Shown here: positions 8,675-17,564 of the stretch, piece by piece | How positions within the stretch are numbered: the stretch's first letter is position 1 | Layout: each line of letters opens with the position of its first letter | Assembly (NCBI GenBank): GCA_034440455.1 | Contig: JAWXCB010000003.1 | Coordinates: forward strand, 1 to 49,255 | From: JAWXCB01 sp034440455 | GTDB lineage: Bacteria; Bacteroidota; Bacteroidia; Chitinophagales; CAIOSU01 | Direction of reading: 5' to 3' | Length of the DNA: 49,255 nucleotides | Position numbers and translations under genes: made by a program | The notes under the pieces: generated by a model | Seen by the model: the letters and a program-made list of their open reading frames with translations, nothing else | What the model was told of the DNA's origin: nothing | Databases searched by the model: none

Positions 8675-11600
8675 TTAATTCAAGCTCCTGAAGTCAACCG
8701 GCACTACGCGCGATACGCCCATCTCCGGCATCGTGACTCCGTAAATCACATCCACGGAAGCCATCGTTTGTTTGTTGTGCGTCACGAGAATGAATTGTGA
8801 TTGCTCAGAGAAGGTGCGGATGGTGCGGTTGAACTTGTCAATGTTCGCATCGTCAAGCGGAGCGTCCACTTCATCCAAAATGCAGAAAGGCGCGGGCTTC
8901 AAAAGGTAAAGCGAAAAGAGAATCGCAAGCGCAGTCAGCGACTTTTCACCACCTGAAAGCTGGTTAATCGTTTGCGGCTTCTTTCCTTTTGGCTTCGCGA
9001 TGATTTCAATTTCTGACTCAAGCGGATTATCGGGATTGAGCAGAATCATATCGCACGCATCGTCTTCAGAAAACAGCGTGTGGAAGATGTTCTGGAAATT
9101 TTCACGCGCCTTTTCAAACGCGGTCATAAAGTGTTCTTTCGCACTGCCTTCAATTTCGTTGATTGTTTCCATCAGCGATTTCTTGGCTTCGGTCAAATCA
9201 TTTTTCTGCGCGGTGATGAAGTCGAAGCGCTGCTTCATTTCATCATAAGCCTCCACCGCCATCGGATTCACTTCGCCAAAGTTGTCCAAGCGCGTTTTAA
9301 TCTTCAGCGTATTTTCACGCACTTCTTCTTCAATCAATCCTTCAGTGGCGGGCTGCTCTAAAAGATTATCCAGGTTCACATTAAACTCAGCGGCAAGACG
9401 CTCCCGCATGGCGTTCATCTCAATGCGCAGTTCGGTTGATTTGTCTTTAATCTCGTTGAGCAGGATGTCAATGTGGGAGCGGTTCTTTTGTTGGGTTTTC
9501 AGTTGATCTTCCAACTCGTTGATTCCTCCGCGCGCCTCGTAGTAATGCGCTTCCACTTCAGTGAGCGATTTTTCCATCGTTTCGCGCGCTCCATAGCCCG
9601 AGAGCAATCCTTCTTCCAACTCTTTCAACTTCGCTTCATGCCCTGCAATCTTTTCTTCATCAATTGCGATTTCAACCTGCGATTCTTCAATACGTGTTTT
9701 GTATTCAGCAATTTGTCTTTCGGCAAACCCGGCTTCCTGCTCTAATGAGTTCAATAAGTTTTGCTGCTGATGGAAGCGGATGTTCTTTTCATTGTATTCA
9801 CCCGAAGTTTTTGAAAGCGTTTCATTCACGGTGGTGAAATTCAACTGGATGGTTTCTAATTCCGTTACGCTCTTGTTTTTATTTTCAAGCAGTGCGTTTA
9901 ACTCCTGGCGCAGTTGTTCGTTCTGCTGGTCGAGCAGTTCAATGCGCGAAGTAATGCTTGAGTTCTTGCTCAGATTTTCTTCAACAAAAGTCTGGTAGTT
10001 TTCGATTTTCGTTTGCACGGAAACCGCTCTTTGTCCCTGCCTGTTCAATTCTTCGCGCGTTGCCTGAATTTCTTTTTGACGCGAAGATGATTTCAATTTT
10101 TCGAGAACAGATTGCAGTCCGGAAATTTCACTTTCAAATCCCTTCACCAATTTCTCCAACTCCGCGATTTCTTCTTTCAGCTTCTCCAAATTCTTGATTC
10201 TTCCCAGACGCATTCCTTCAAACAGCCCCAACGCGCCTCCTGACATGGAGTAGCCTGTGCGGATGTATTTTCCATTAATAGAAAGCAGCGTTGCCTTCTC
10301 GCTTTCGGCAATCACTTCTTCATTGTTGAATTGCGTATCAGGAACGAGATATACGTTATCCAATAAGAATGAAGCGAGCTTCTTGTATTTCTCATCCACC
10401 TCAATCACCTGCGCTGCGGGAATCGCATTCGGAATATTGAGCGTTGCTTTTGGAGTGTAATTTTCAAAGCGGCTCAGAATGAAAAAGTTTGCGCGACCGA
10501 TGGAAGAATCAGCAAGGAGGTTGATAGATTCGTAGGCATCCTTTTGATTGTCAACCACAAAGTAGTTGAGGAATGGTTCCAGATAATTTTCAATTGCCGC
10601 GCGATATTGCTCACCGCAATAAATGACATCTGAAAATAATTGTGCCGCGCGCGCGCTTTCTGATTTCTTCTTGAGGAATTTGATGGATTCAGGAAAGCCT
10701 TCAAGGTTTTCAACCAAACTCTTGTTCAGGCTGTATTCATTCTTTTTGGAATCAAGCTTGCGGCTTTCTTTTGAAAGCTGCTGCTCCAACTCGCGCAGGC
10801 GATTGGTTGACTGCTCAGTTTCCTGCTTGATGCGATCTTCATCATTCACCAGCGTGTCCAGTTCGCGGGTCTTTTCATCAATCACCGCTTTCATCGTTTC
10901 GGATTCCTGCTTCAGTTGCTTCAGGTGCTCATCAAGCTCCTGATTTTTGGTGGCGTTTTGCGAAGCAGAATTTGCGAGGTTTTCTTTTTCTGTATTGTTG
11001 ATGGCGATTTTCTTCTCATGCTCATGTACTTGCCTTTCCAGCGTGGCGCTGGTGCTGCGCACAGAATCAACTTGCTTTTTCAAATCGTCATTCTGCAAAC
11101 GAATGCCGGAGAGTTCAAGATTTTTTGATTCTAATTCTTTTACAAAATCTTCAAGCGCTGCCTTCTGCAACACCTTTTTTTCGTTTACCGAATTTAACTT
11201 GTCATTCAGCAGCACGATGCCTGTTTCGGAATCGCCTACTTGCTTTTTCAACTGCACCACTCTTTCCAGCAGGAAACGCACCTGCTCGTTGGCGAGGTTC
11301 TTCTCACTTTCCTTGCGGGTGATAGCGTTAATCAGTTCATTCAACTCTTTCTGGCGGGCGGTGAGATTTTTTTCTTTTTCAATGAGCGCTGTCTTTTCCT
11401 TTTCAATCTCTGCCTCTAATTGTGTCAGCTTCGTTTCAATTTCTATGCGTTTGTCTTCCTGCTCTTCTTTTTGCACTTCAAGCTGTTTGAACAGTTCGAG
11501 TTGGCGCGATACCTGCATCCGGGACAGTTCGATACTCAGCGATTTGTATTCATCTTTTAATGCGTGATAGCGCTTTGCCTTTCTCGCCTGCGCTTCCAAC

Positions 11601-12211
11601 TGTTTCAGGTTGTTGCCGATTTCAAACAACAAGTCTTCCACGCGCGCAAGGTCAGTGTCGGTGAGCGTGAGTTTATTTAGCGTTTCGCGTTTGCGGATTT
11701 TATACTTTGAAATGCCTGCTGCCTGTTCAAATAACTTCCTGCGTGAATTTTCACGGTCGTTCAGAATTTCATCAATCATCTTCAACTCAATGATTGCGTA
11801 AGAATCGCTCGCAACGCCCGTGTCCATAAACAAACCCGTGATGTCTTTGAGGCGGCAAGCGACATCATTGATGCGGTATTCGCTTTCGCCATCGCGGTGC
11901 AGGATGCGCGTGATGGTGAGTTCCTTGAATTCGCTGGCAATCACGCCTTTTGTGTTTTCAAACGTGAGCGACACTTCTGCCAAGCCAGCGCCCTTACGGT
12001 TTTTCGAGCCGTTGAAGATGAGGTTATCCATCTTTTCAGAGCGGAGGCTGCTCGTCTTCTGCTCGCCCAGCACCCAGCGAATGGCATCCACGATGTTTGA
12101 TTTGCCGCTTCCGTTGGGACCCACCACACCGGTGATGCTGTCGTTAAAGTGAATGGAAGTTTTGTCGGCAAAACTTTTAAATCCTTTGATGTTCAGCGTT
12201 GTCAGTTTCAC
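8675..12211 (-). CDS. smc: chromosome segregation/condensin ATPase SMC
   Basis: 1178 residues, the usual length for bacterial SMC. Walker A GPNGSGKSN is at 31-39, two long coiled coils flank a hinge (about 500-680, including GEQYRAAIENYLEP and the GGALG glycines), and the C-terminal signature LSGGEKSLTALA starts at 1085, followed by Walker B with FCILDEVDAPLDD. Known: SMC with ScpA and ScpB loads on the chromosome and extrudes loops to individualise sister origins. The start is GTG at 12209-12211; the first residues (KLTTLNIKGFKSF) are the conserved family N-terminus, so an unusual start codon is preferred to a shorter ATG. No scpA or scpB is in this window. It is divergent from the gene at 12529 and ends at a good terminator. 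Confidence 0.97.
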   Translation of the reverse strand: MKLTTLNIKGFKSFADKTSIHFNDSITGVVGPNGSGKSNIVDAIRWVLGEQKTSSLRSEKMDNLIFNGSKNRKGAGLAEVSLTFENTKGVIASEFKELTITRILHRDGESEYRINDVACRLKDITGLFMDTGVASDSYAIIELKMIDEILNDRENSRRKLFEQAAGISKYKIRKRETLNKLTLTDTDLARVEDLLFEIGNNLKQLEAQARKAKRYHALKDEYKSLSIELSRMQVSRQLELFKQLEVQKEEQEDKRIEIETKLTQLEAEIEKEKTALIEKEKNLTARQKELNELINAITRKESEKNLANEQVRFLLERVVQLKKQVGDSETGIVLLNDKLNSVNEKKVLQKAALEDFVKELESKNLELSGIRLQNDDLKKQVDSVRSTSATLERQVHEHEKKIAINNTEKENLANSASQNATKNQELDEHLKQLKQESETMKAVIDEKTRELDTLVNDEDRIKQETEQSTNRLRELEQQLSKESRKLDSKKNEYSLNKSLVENLEGFPESIKFLKKKSESARAAQLFSDVIYCGEQYRAAIENYLEPFLNYFVVDNQKDAYESINLLADSSIGRANFFILSRFENYTPKATLNIPNAIPAAQVIEVDEKYKKLASFLLDNVYLVPDTQFNNEEVIAESEKATLLSINGKYIRTGYSMSGGALGLFEGMRLGRIKNLEKLKEEIAELEKLVKGFESEISGLQSVLEKLKSSSRQKEIQATREELNRQGQRAVSVQTKIENYQTFVEENLSKNSSITSRIELLDQQNEQLRQELNALLENKNKSVTELETIQLNFTTVNETLSKTSGEYNEKNIRFHQQQNLLNSLEQEAGFAERQIAEYKTRIEESQVEIAIDEEKIAGHEAKLKELEEGLLSGYGARETMEKSLTEVEAHYYEARGGINELEDQLKTQQKNRSHIDILLNEIKDKSTELRIEMNAMRERLAAEFNVNLDNLLEQPATEGLIEEEVRENTLKIKTRLDNFGEVNPMAVEAYDEMKQRFDFITAQKNDLTEAKKSLMETINEIEGSAKEHFMTAFEKARENFQNIFHTLFSEDDACDMILLNPDNPLESEIEIIAKPKGKKPQTINQLSGGEKSLTALAILFSLYLLKPAPFCILDEVDAPLDDANIDKFNRTIRTFSEQSQFILVTHNKQTMASVDVIYGVTMPEMGVSRVVPVDFRSLN

Positions 12212-12284
12212 GTTTGTCGTTTTAAATTTAAGTTAGTCGTCAGTCCTTGTTGCTCCTTGAAGGAAATAGCTCTATCCCAAGTGT

Positions 12285-12326
12285 GAGATTCTTCGTTTCG
12301 CTCAAAGCAGCGAAACGAAGAATGAC
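12285..12326. repeat. dispersed inverted repeat, family 1 copy A
   Basis: A perfect 15-bp stem (12288-12302 with 12309-12323) around a 6-nt loop, bounded by GAG on the left and GAC on the right. It shares the GAGATTCTTCG...GAATGAC frame with copies at 37075-37154 and 43631-43754. It sits in the 317-bp gap between divergent smc and the gene at 12529; nothing else is seen in that gap. Confidence 0.7.
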
Positions 12327-12528
12327 GTTACATACTGTTTCGTTCAACTTTTTGGGAGTCTAAAATAGAGGAACGAGCCACACCCGCTTTTTCTATTTTT
12401 CCACACTGTTGGCATTTCTTTTTTGGAAAAATCCATTTGAATAATGCTGTGAGTTTTAAATCATGGAATTTGCTGTCAATTTTCCGAAGCCGTTAAAGTT
12501 TTACATCTTTACTTCTAAATCAATACCC

Positions 12529-13293
12529 ATGAAAATTGTACTTGTAGTCTTCGCGCTTGGCTTAAGCATCTCTCATACCTTTGCGCAAAATACGCCTCCT
12601 CTTCTCAGTTCAGTAAACACTCCGAGTATCGCAAGCGGTTATACACCCGGCACACTCTATAACATGGTGGTGAACTTCAATGAAAACAGCAGCAAGAAAG
12701 TATTCACGCTAAAGATTTCCAACGCAACAAACGCGGGCGCGGTGGGTTACGTGACGCAGTTGCAATCAACCTTAGATACATTTACCCAGAGCGGATTTTT
12801 TCATATCACAAGCGTTGACACAGCGGCAATGAGCGCCTGGACATTCAAATGGACTACTCCGGCTGCCGGTGGAAATATTACACTTGAGCTTTTGGGCACA
12901 GCGCTTGATTTAGCCGGTGGGCAAGATGATGTCGTGCATACCTGCAACTATCAACTCACCGCTTCAAGTTTCGGATTAAACGGGAGTTGCTCACAAACAT
13001 TCACGGTAGGAATTTGGGAACGCGCGGAAAATTCCATCAACATGGAAGTTTATCCGAATCCATCAACAGGCAAAATCACTATCAGCTATTCGCTTCACGC
13101 AAGCGAGAACACACTGGTGGATTTGCTTGATTTAAGTGGAAAGGCAGTAAAAGAGATTTTTAAAGGAAGCGAAAACTACGGCATTTCCACGCACACTGTT
13201 CTTACGGATGATTTAGTTGCTGGACTTTATGTTCTGCGTGTTACCCTTGGTAGCAAAGTATTTTACAATAAAATTTCTGTGCTGAACTATTGA
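12529..13293 (+). CDS. T9SS-exported protein with choice-of-anchor V/Reeler-like domain
   Basis: 254 residues from the ATG at 12529, chosen because it gives a clean signal peptide (MKIVLVVFALGLSISHTFAQ). The in-frame extension back to 12463 adds 22 residues with no signal character. The middle part (GYTPGTLYNMVVNFNE... to about residue 150) looks like the small beta-sandwich called choice-of-anchor V or Reeler-like, with one Cys pair. A T9SS type A domain starts YPNPSTGKI and ends KISVLNY. Exact function is unknown; such proteins are usually surface or extracellular. It is convergent with the ABC permease, leaving 28 bp between stops. Confidence 0.75.
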   Translation: MKIVLVVFALGLSISHTFAQNTPPLLSSVNTPSIASGYTPGTLYNMVVNFNENSSKKVFTLKISNATNAGAVGYVTQLQSTLDTFTQSGFFHITSVDTAAMSAWTFKWTTPAAGGNITLELLGTALDLAGGQDDVVHTCNYQLTASSFGLNGSCSQTFTVGIWERAENSINMEVYPNPSTGKITISYSLHASENTLVDLLDLSGKAVKEIFKGSENYGISTHTVLTDDLVAGLYVLRVTLGSKVFYNKISVLNY

Positions 13294-13321
13294 GAGGCTA
13301 TCAGATGCTACGCGGGCTTTA

Positions 13322-14152
13322 TCAGATATGGTCGGCTATGGTGTATTCGCTTTTGCGGAAATAAATAAACCCGGTGACAAGCAACACCAGCATCGGAATG
13401 AATGCAAGCATATAATAGTAAGGAGTTCCTTCGGATTCACCGCCAAAGAGCGACCACCGGTATCCTGCAATGACGGCTGCCATCGGATTGAAGTAGGTGA
13501 TGAAGCTGAATTCCGAAGGCGCATTCTGGAGCAGCGTGGTGGGATAAAATACAGGCGTGAGCCAAATGCCGAGGTTGATGAAATAAGGAATGATGTGCTG
13601 AAAGTCGCGGTAGCGGATGGTGAGCGCACTCAACCATATTCCAAAAGAAAGGCCGGTGACGATATTAAAGAAAATAAACACAGGCAGAAAAATAATTTTT
13701 TCTGACGGAGTGTAGCCCATCCAAAACATGATGATGAATAGCAGCACGAGTGAAATACCGAATTCCACCAGCCCCACCAGCACCTTTGACAACGGAAGGA
13801 TGATGCGCGGAAAATAAATCTTGCGAATCAAATCCTGCGAATTGACAAGCGAAGTGCCCGCATGGTTGAAGATGTGCGTAAAGAAATACCACGCGGTCAT
13901 TCCCGTGAAGGCAAACAGCGGATAGGGGATGTTGCCCGTATCCACTTTGATGAGCTTGTCGAAAAAAAACGTCCACACCAGCAGGCTCGTGACGGGCTGC
14001 AAGACAGACCACAGGAAGCCCAGCGCGGTTTGCGCATATTGCACCTTAATATCCCGCTTGGCTAATGAAAACGCCAGCGTGCGATACTGATATACTTTAT
14101 GCAGATATTGACTTAACTTTTCACCCTTGCTCGAAAGCAGTGTTTGGCTCAT
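13322..14152 (-). CDS. ABC-2 type polysaccharide export permease (Wzm-like)
   Basis: 276 residues with about six membrane segments. The N-terminal KRDIKVQYAQTALGFLWSVLQP stretch and GIWLTPVFYP are typical of the Wzm/TagG family of O-antigen, teichoic acid or capsule exporters. Known: such permeases pair with a Wzt/TagH ATPase to flip lipid-linked glycans across the inner membrane. No ATPase gene lies next to it here, and its downstream neighbour is convergent, so the partner must be elsewhere. Its start codon is only 17 nt from that of the divergent glycosyltransferase-like gene, which suggests a shared glycan-related role. A weak -7 box (TATCTTTC) spans 14163-14170. Confidence 0.85.
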   Translation of the reverse strand: MSQTLLSSKGEKLSQYLHKVYQYRTLAFSLAKRDIKVQYAQTALGFLWSVLQPVTSLLVWTFFFDKLIKVDTGNIPYPLFAFTGMTAWYFFTHIFNHAGTSLVNSQDLIRKIYFPRIILPLSKVLVGLVEFGISLVLLFIIMFWMGYTPSEKIIFLPVFIFFNIVTGLSFGIWLSALTIRYRDFQHIIPYFINLGIWLTPVFYPTTLLQNAPSEFSFITYFNPMAAVIAGYRWSLFGGESEGTPYYYMLAFIPMLVLLVTGFIYFRKSEYTIADHI

Positions 14153-14169
14153 CTTGTGAGTTGAAAGAT

Positions 14170-15072
14170 ATGGTTAAAATAGCGCACATCATCAATCCGG
14201 CTAAAGTTAGCGAATCTTCAGATTTGCATTTTGCACAGCCTGTTACTTTTGAGACCATGCGCGTTGCAAAACAATTCGCGCAGGCAACTGCCGATGTGCA
14301 ACTCTTCACCACGCAATATGCGGAAGACCGCGCAATCATTCCGCCTTTTTATCAACAACTGCCAGACCTTGCCCGCTCGGTTTTAGACATCCGCAGTTTT
14401 AAAAACAAACGAAAATTTCCGCTCATCAAAGATATTTTGCAAGCGCTCTATGACGCTACTGATGCCGACTATCTCATTTACACCAATAGCGACATTGCGC
14501 TGATGCCGCAGTTTTATGCTGCGGTGCAAAAATTTATCGCGATGGGCTATGATGCGTACATCATCAACCGCAGACGGGTTTCAAAGAAATATAAAAGCGT
14601 TGACGACATCCCAAAAATGTGGAGTGATGTGGGAGCGTCCCATCCCGGCTTTGATTGCTTCGTGCTGCACCGCAGCCTTTTCCCGAAATTCATTTTAGAA
14701 AATGTGTGCGTGGGCGTGCCGTTTGTTGAAGCTGCGCTTGCATACAATATTTTCGCGTTCAGCAAAAACTATAAACTCTTTACCGACCAGCACCTCACCA
14801 TACACATCGGCATGGAGGTGATGCCGGAACGCGACACGGAATATCACCAATACAACCAAGCCGAGTTTAATAAAATCTACGCGCAACTGCGCCCGCATCT
14901 TTCTTCCGAAAAATTGCCATATTCTGAATTGCCTTTTTATCAAAAAGCAATCAAGTGGGGGTTGAACCCCGCTGTGTTTATTCTTCCTCATCTTGAAATT
15001 GAAGCTGAAGGCAGGTGGGAGAAACTAAAGTTTTCATTGAATGAAATAAGATGGCGGTGGCTGGCGCGATAG
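14170..15072 (+). CDS. glycosyltransferase-like protein (GT-A type, unassigned)
   Basis: 300 residues from the ATG at 14170, chosen because MVKIAHIINP is a natural start of a sugar-transferase fold. The in-frame extension back to 14065 would run into the divergent permease gene. The segment TDADYLIYTNSDIALM (about 100-115) resembles the DxD-like nucleotide-sugar site of GT-A enzymes, and a conserved-looking HPGFDCFVLHR follows at ~177. There is no membrane segment. Inferred: it transfers a sugar or edits a glycan exported by the neighbouring permease. I do not recognise a precise family, and a non-catalytic homologue is possible. Confidence 0.6.
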   Translation: MVKIAHIINPAKVSESSDLHFAQPVTFETMRVAKQFAQATADVQLFTTQYAEDRAIIPPFYQQLPDLARSVLDIRSFKNKRKFPLIKDILQALYDATDADYLIYTNSDIALMPQFYAAVQKFIAMGYDAYIINRRRVSKKYKSVDDIPKMWSDVGASHPGFDCFVLHRSLFPKFILENVCVGVPFVEAALAYNIFAFSKNYKLFTDQHLTIHIGMEVMPERDTEYHQYNQAEFNKIYAQLRPHLSSEKLPYSELPFYQKAIKWGLNPAVFILPHLEIEAEGRWEKLKFSLNEIRWRWLAR

Positions 15073-15073
15073 C

Positions 15074-15101
15074 GTCATCGCGAGGCTCTGCGAAGCAATC
15101 T
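15074..15101. repeat. dispersed repeat, single arm (family 1-like, copy D)
   Basis: Begins GTCATCGCGAGG and ends GCGAAGCAATCT, two nt after the stop of the preceding gene. The GTCAT...GAAGCA-ATCT outline matches the other family 1 arms, but only one arm is present. Confidence 0.5.
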
Positions 15102-15404
15102 TTTAAATTAAAGATTAGGAGGCGCACCACAAAAAAATGCGGTTGCGCCAAAACCGTAATCTGCCTCGCTTGCAGCGGCTGTGCCGCAACTTCAGGCACA
15201 CGGGCGTACACCGCACAAGCCGGTGAAGTGGCTGCGCAAGTTTCTACACGCAGCCAGCCTTAACCAGCAGCGCCTGAGATAGAAGCAAGGATTTGTGAAG
15301 GTGAAATATTTGTGCGTGAAGTTATGGCGGAGAGTGGTAACGATGAGTTGAGATGGTGGGAAAAGGGGATACTTGGGACACACCTTTTATTTTCGGCAGA
15401 TTCA

Positions 15405-15412
15405 TACTTTTG
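15405..15412 (+). promoter_or_regulatory. -7 box TACTTTTG of the acyltransferase gene
   Basis: Exact TAnnTTTG match followed by CGCC, 18 nt before the ATG at 15431. No TTTG -33 element is evident. Confidence 0.5.
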
Positions 15413-15430
15413 CGCCTCATTTAACAGAGC

Positions 15431-16009
15431 ATGGGCAAACTTATTTCACGACTTATTTTCTTCATTTACGGATGGACGGTTGACGACAAACTAAAGGCAG
15501 ACTTCTCGCGCTGCGTGATGATTGCAGCGCCCCACACCAGCAACTGGGATTTGGTATTTGCGCGCGGAGCATTTTACCTGATGGGCATTCCCATCCGCTT
15601 TACGGTGAAAGATAGTTGGACGAAGTTTCCCCTTAATTTATTTATGAATCCGCTTGGAGCAATCGGCATTGACCGCAGCCCCCGTAAGCTGGGCGAAGAA
15701 AGGCGTAGTATGACCGAAGCGATGATTGATTTATTCAATTCAAGAAAAGAACTTGTAGTGATGGTAACGCCAGAAGGCACGCGCTCACTAAGAACAAAAT
15801 GGAAAAAAGGATTCTATCATGTTGCCGCAGGAGCAAAAGTGCCGATAGCATTGGGTTATCTTGATTACAAAAACAAAGTAGCGGGCGTGGGGAAGATGGT
15901 TTATCCCACAGGCGACATGAATAAAGATATGAGAGAGATTGTCGCGTTCTATAAAGACATCCAGCCAAAGTTTCCCGAAAAGTTTTCGATTGATTTGGAA
16001 TACGCCTGA
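15431..16009 (+). CDS. 1-acyl-sn-glycerol-3-phosphate acyltransferase family protein (PlsC-like)
   Basis: 192 residues, shorter than full PlsC (about 240). The HX4D catalytic motif is H35-TSNW-D40, followed by GAIGIDR (about 76-82) and the substrate-binding EGTR (115-118). There is one hydrophobic segment near the N-terminus. Known: PlsC-family enzymes move a fatty acyl chain from acyl-ACP or acyl-CoA to a lysophospholipid at the inner membrane. The short form is common in Bacteroidota and may act on a lipid other than lysophosphatidate, so the exact substrate is open. Transcribed from its own promoter, with a repeat element downstream. Confidence 0.85.
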   Translation: MGKLISRLIFFIYGWTVDDKLKADFSRCVMIAAPHTSNWDLVFARGAFYLMGIPIRFTVKDSWTKFPLNLFMNPLGAIGIDRSPRKLGEERRSMTEAMIDLFNSRKELVVMVTPEGTRSLRTKWKKGFYHVAAGAKVPIALGYLDYKNKVAGVGKMVYPTGDMNKDMREIVAFYKDIQPKFPEKFSIDLEYA

Positions 16010-16012
16010 TGG

Positions 16013-16114
16013 GAAATTAGAAATTAAGAATTAGGAATTACGAATTGATAATTACCAATTACACTGCTGAATCCTTAATTTTCAAATTCCTCATTTCTAA
16101 TTCATAATTCATTC
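16013..16114. repeat. imperfect AT-rich inverted repeat, family 3
   Basis: The left arm (16013-16060) and right arm (16073-16114) are built from AATTAGGAATTA-like and AATTCCTCATTTCTAATTC-like strings that pair imperfectly. It ends 5 nt before the GH1 start codon, so it would form that gene's leader. A partial relative lies at 38698-38725. Confidence 0.6.
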
Positions 16115-16119
16115 TTCCT

Positions 16120-17547
16120 ATGAAACGCAGGGACATGCTCAGAAACACAGCGCTGGGCGCTGGATTGTTATTCACGCCACGTGCATTGCGCGGGTTCACA
16201 CTTCCTGCTGATTTCACCAAAGCAGCCTTCGGCAGCAACTTCAAGTGGGGTACCGCTTCCGCAGCCTATCAAATAGAAGGCGCATGGAATGAAGACGGCA
16301 GAGGTCCTTCCATTTGGGATACATTCTCACAGAATCCCAAAAACATCAAGACAAAAGAAAACGGCAACGTGTCATGCGATTACTATCACCGTTATCGCGA
16401 GGACATCGCGCTGGTGAAAGAGATGAACATGGATGTCAGCCGCTTCTCCATTTCATGGTCGCGCATTTTTCCGGAAGGTACAGGCACTGTGAATCCAAAG
16501 GGCGTAGAGTTTTATCACAAGGTGATTGACCGCTGCATTGAGGTCGGACTTGAGCCGTGGATTACCTGCTTCCATTGGGATTTGCCGCAGGCGTTGCAAG
16601 ACAAAGGCGGCTGGGCAAACCGCGAAAGCGTGAATTGGTTTTCAGACTACGTGAATTTTATTACGAAGGAATATGGCGGTAAAGTAAAAAACTGGATGGT
16701 GCTGAATGAGCCGATGGCATTTGTCGCGCTGGGTTATTTGATGAAGATGCACGCTCCGGGCATTCGCAGCTTCAAGCAGTTTAAGCAGGCTACTCATCAT
16801 GTTACGCTGTGTCAGGCGGAAGGCGGAAGAATCATTCGCGCAAATGTTTCGGGCGCAAATGTGGGCACTACTTTTTCATGCTCGCATGTGCAGCCCAAGA
16901 GCGATAAAGAAAAACATCACAATGCCAGCCGCAAAATTGACGCGCTGGTTAACCGCCTCTTCATTGAGCCTGCGCTGGGCATGGGCTATCCCGTGGATGA
17001 CCTGAAGCTGATAAAAGGCATTGAGAAATACATTTTGCCGGGCGATGAAGAGAAAATGAAATTCAATTTTGATTTCATCGGGGTGCAAAACTATACGCGC
17101 ATCATCACCCGTTTCAGTTTATTTCCGCCTATCATTTGGGCTAACCAAGTGAAGCCGAAAGACATCGTAGGCGCGGAAATCACCGACATGGGATGGGAGG
17201 TATATCCCGAAGGCATTTATTCTATTCTGAAACAGTTTGCCGCATACAAAGGCGTTGATAAAATTATCGTCACTGAAAATGGCGCAGCCTTTCCCGATGT
17301 GGTAGTGAATGGCAGAGTGCAGGACACGCAGCGCGTAAATTTCTATAAAAACTATTTGCAAAATGTGCTGCGCGCAAAGCAGGAAGGAGTGAACGTGCAA
17401 GGCTACTTCGCGTGGACGCTCATGGACAACTTTGAGTGGGCGGAGGGCTACATGCCGCGCTTTGGACTAGTGCATGTTGACTTCGCCACGCAACAACGCA
17501 CGATGAAAGATTCAGGATTGTGGTTTAAGGAGTTTTTGAAGAACTGA
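16120..17547 (+). CDS. GH1 family beta-glucosidase with Tat signal
   Basis: 475 residues. A twin-arginine start (MKRRDMLRNTALGAGLLF) suggests export in folded form. The GH1 core is complete: FKWGTASAAYQIEGAW near the N-terminus, the acid/base Glu197 in LNEP, and the nucleophile Glu386 in VTENG, followed by FAWTLMDNFEWAEGY. Known: retaining beta-glucosidases release glucose from cello-oligosaccharides or aryl-glucosides. Most GH1 enzymes are cytoplasmic, so the Tat signal points to a periplasmic role in sugar scavenging. No sugar-uptake genes are adjacent. The leader is formed by an AT-rich inverted repeat; I see no good -7 box. Confidence 0.93.
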   Translation: MKRRDMLRNTALGAGLLFTPRALRGFTLPADFTKAAFGSNFKWGTASAAYQIEGAWNEDGRGPSIWDTFSQNPKNIKTKENGNVSCDYYHRYREDIALVKEMNMDVSRFSISWSRIFPEGTGTVNPKGVEFYHKVIDRCIEVGLEPWITCFHWDLPQALQDKGGWANRESVNWFSDYVNFITKEYGGKVKNWMVLNEPMAFVALGYLMKMHAPGIRSFKQFKQATHHVTLCQAEGGRIIRANVSGANVGTTFSCSHVQPKSDKEKHHNASRKIDALVNRLFIEPALGMGYPVDDLKLIKGIEKYILPGDEEKMKFNFDFIGVQNYTRIITRFSLFPPIIWANQVKPKDIVGAEITDMGWEVYPEGIYSILKQFAAYKGVDKIIVTENGAAFPDVVVNGRVQDTQRVNFYKNYLQNVLRAKQEGVNVQGYFAWTLMDNFEWAEGYMPRFGLVHVDFATQQRTMKDSGLWFKEFLKN

Positions 17548-17564
17548 GTTTCACGAAAATAGTT

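Larger units (their letters stand above)
15073..15430. other. gap with no supportable gene
   Basis: 358 bp between the glycosyltransferase-like gene and the acyltransferase. It starts with a family 1 single arm at 15074-15101 and a short inverted repeat around 15095-15116 (AATCTTT/AAAGATT). The middle is GC-richer and has short open frames on both strands, but none looks like a protein. The acyltransferase promoter lies at its end. Confidence 0.5.

Noticed and set aside
14065..14169. Longer form of the glycosyltransferase-like gene starting at 14065
   Set aside because: The extra 35 residues lie antisense to the permease gene and lack any fold-like pattern.
15192..15383. Small minus-strand protein in the gap before the acyltransferase
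   Set aside because: Low-quality composition, no motif, and competing frames on both strands of a GC-rich gap.
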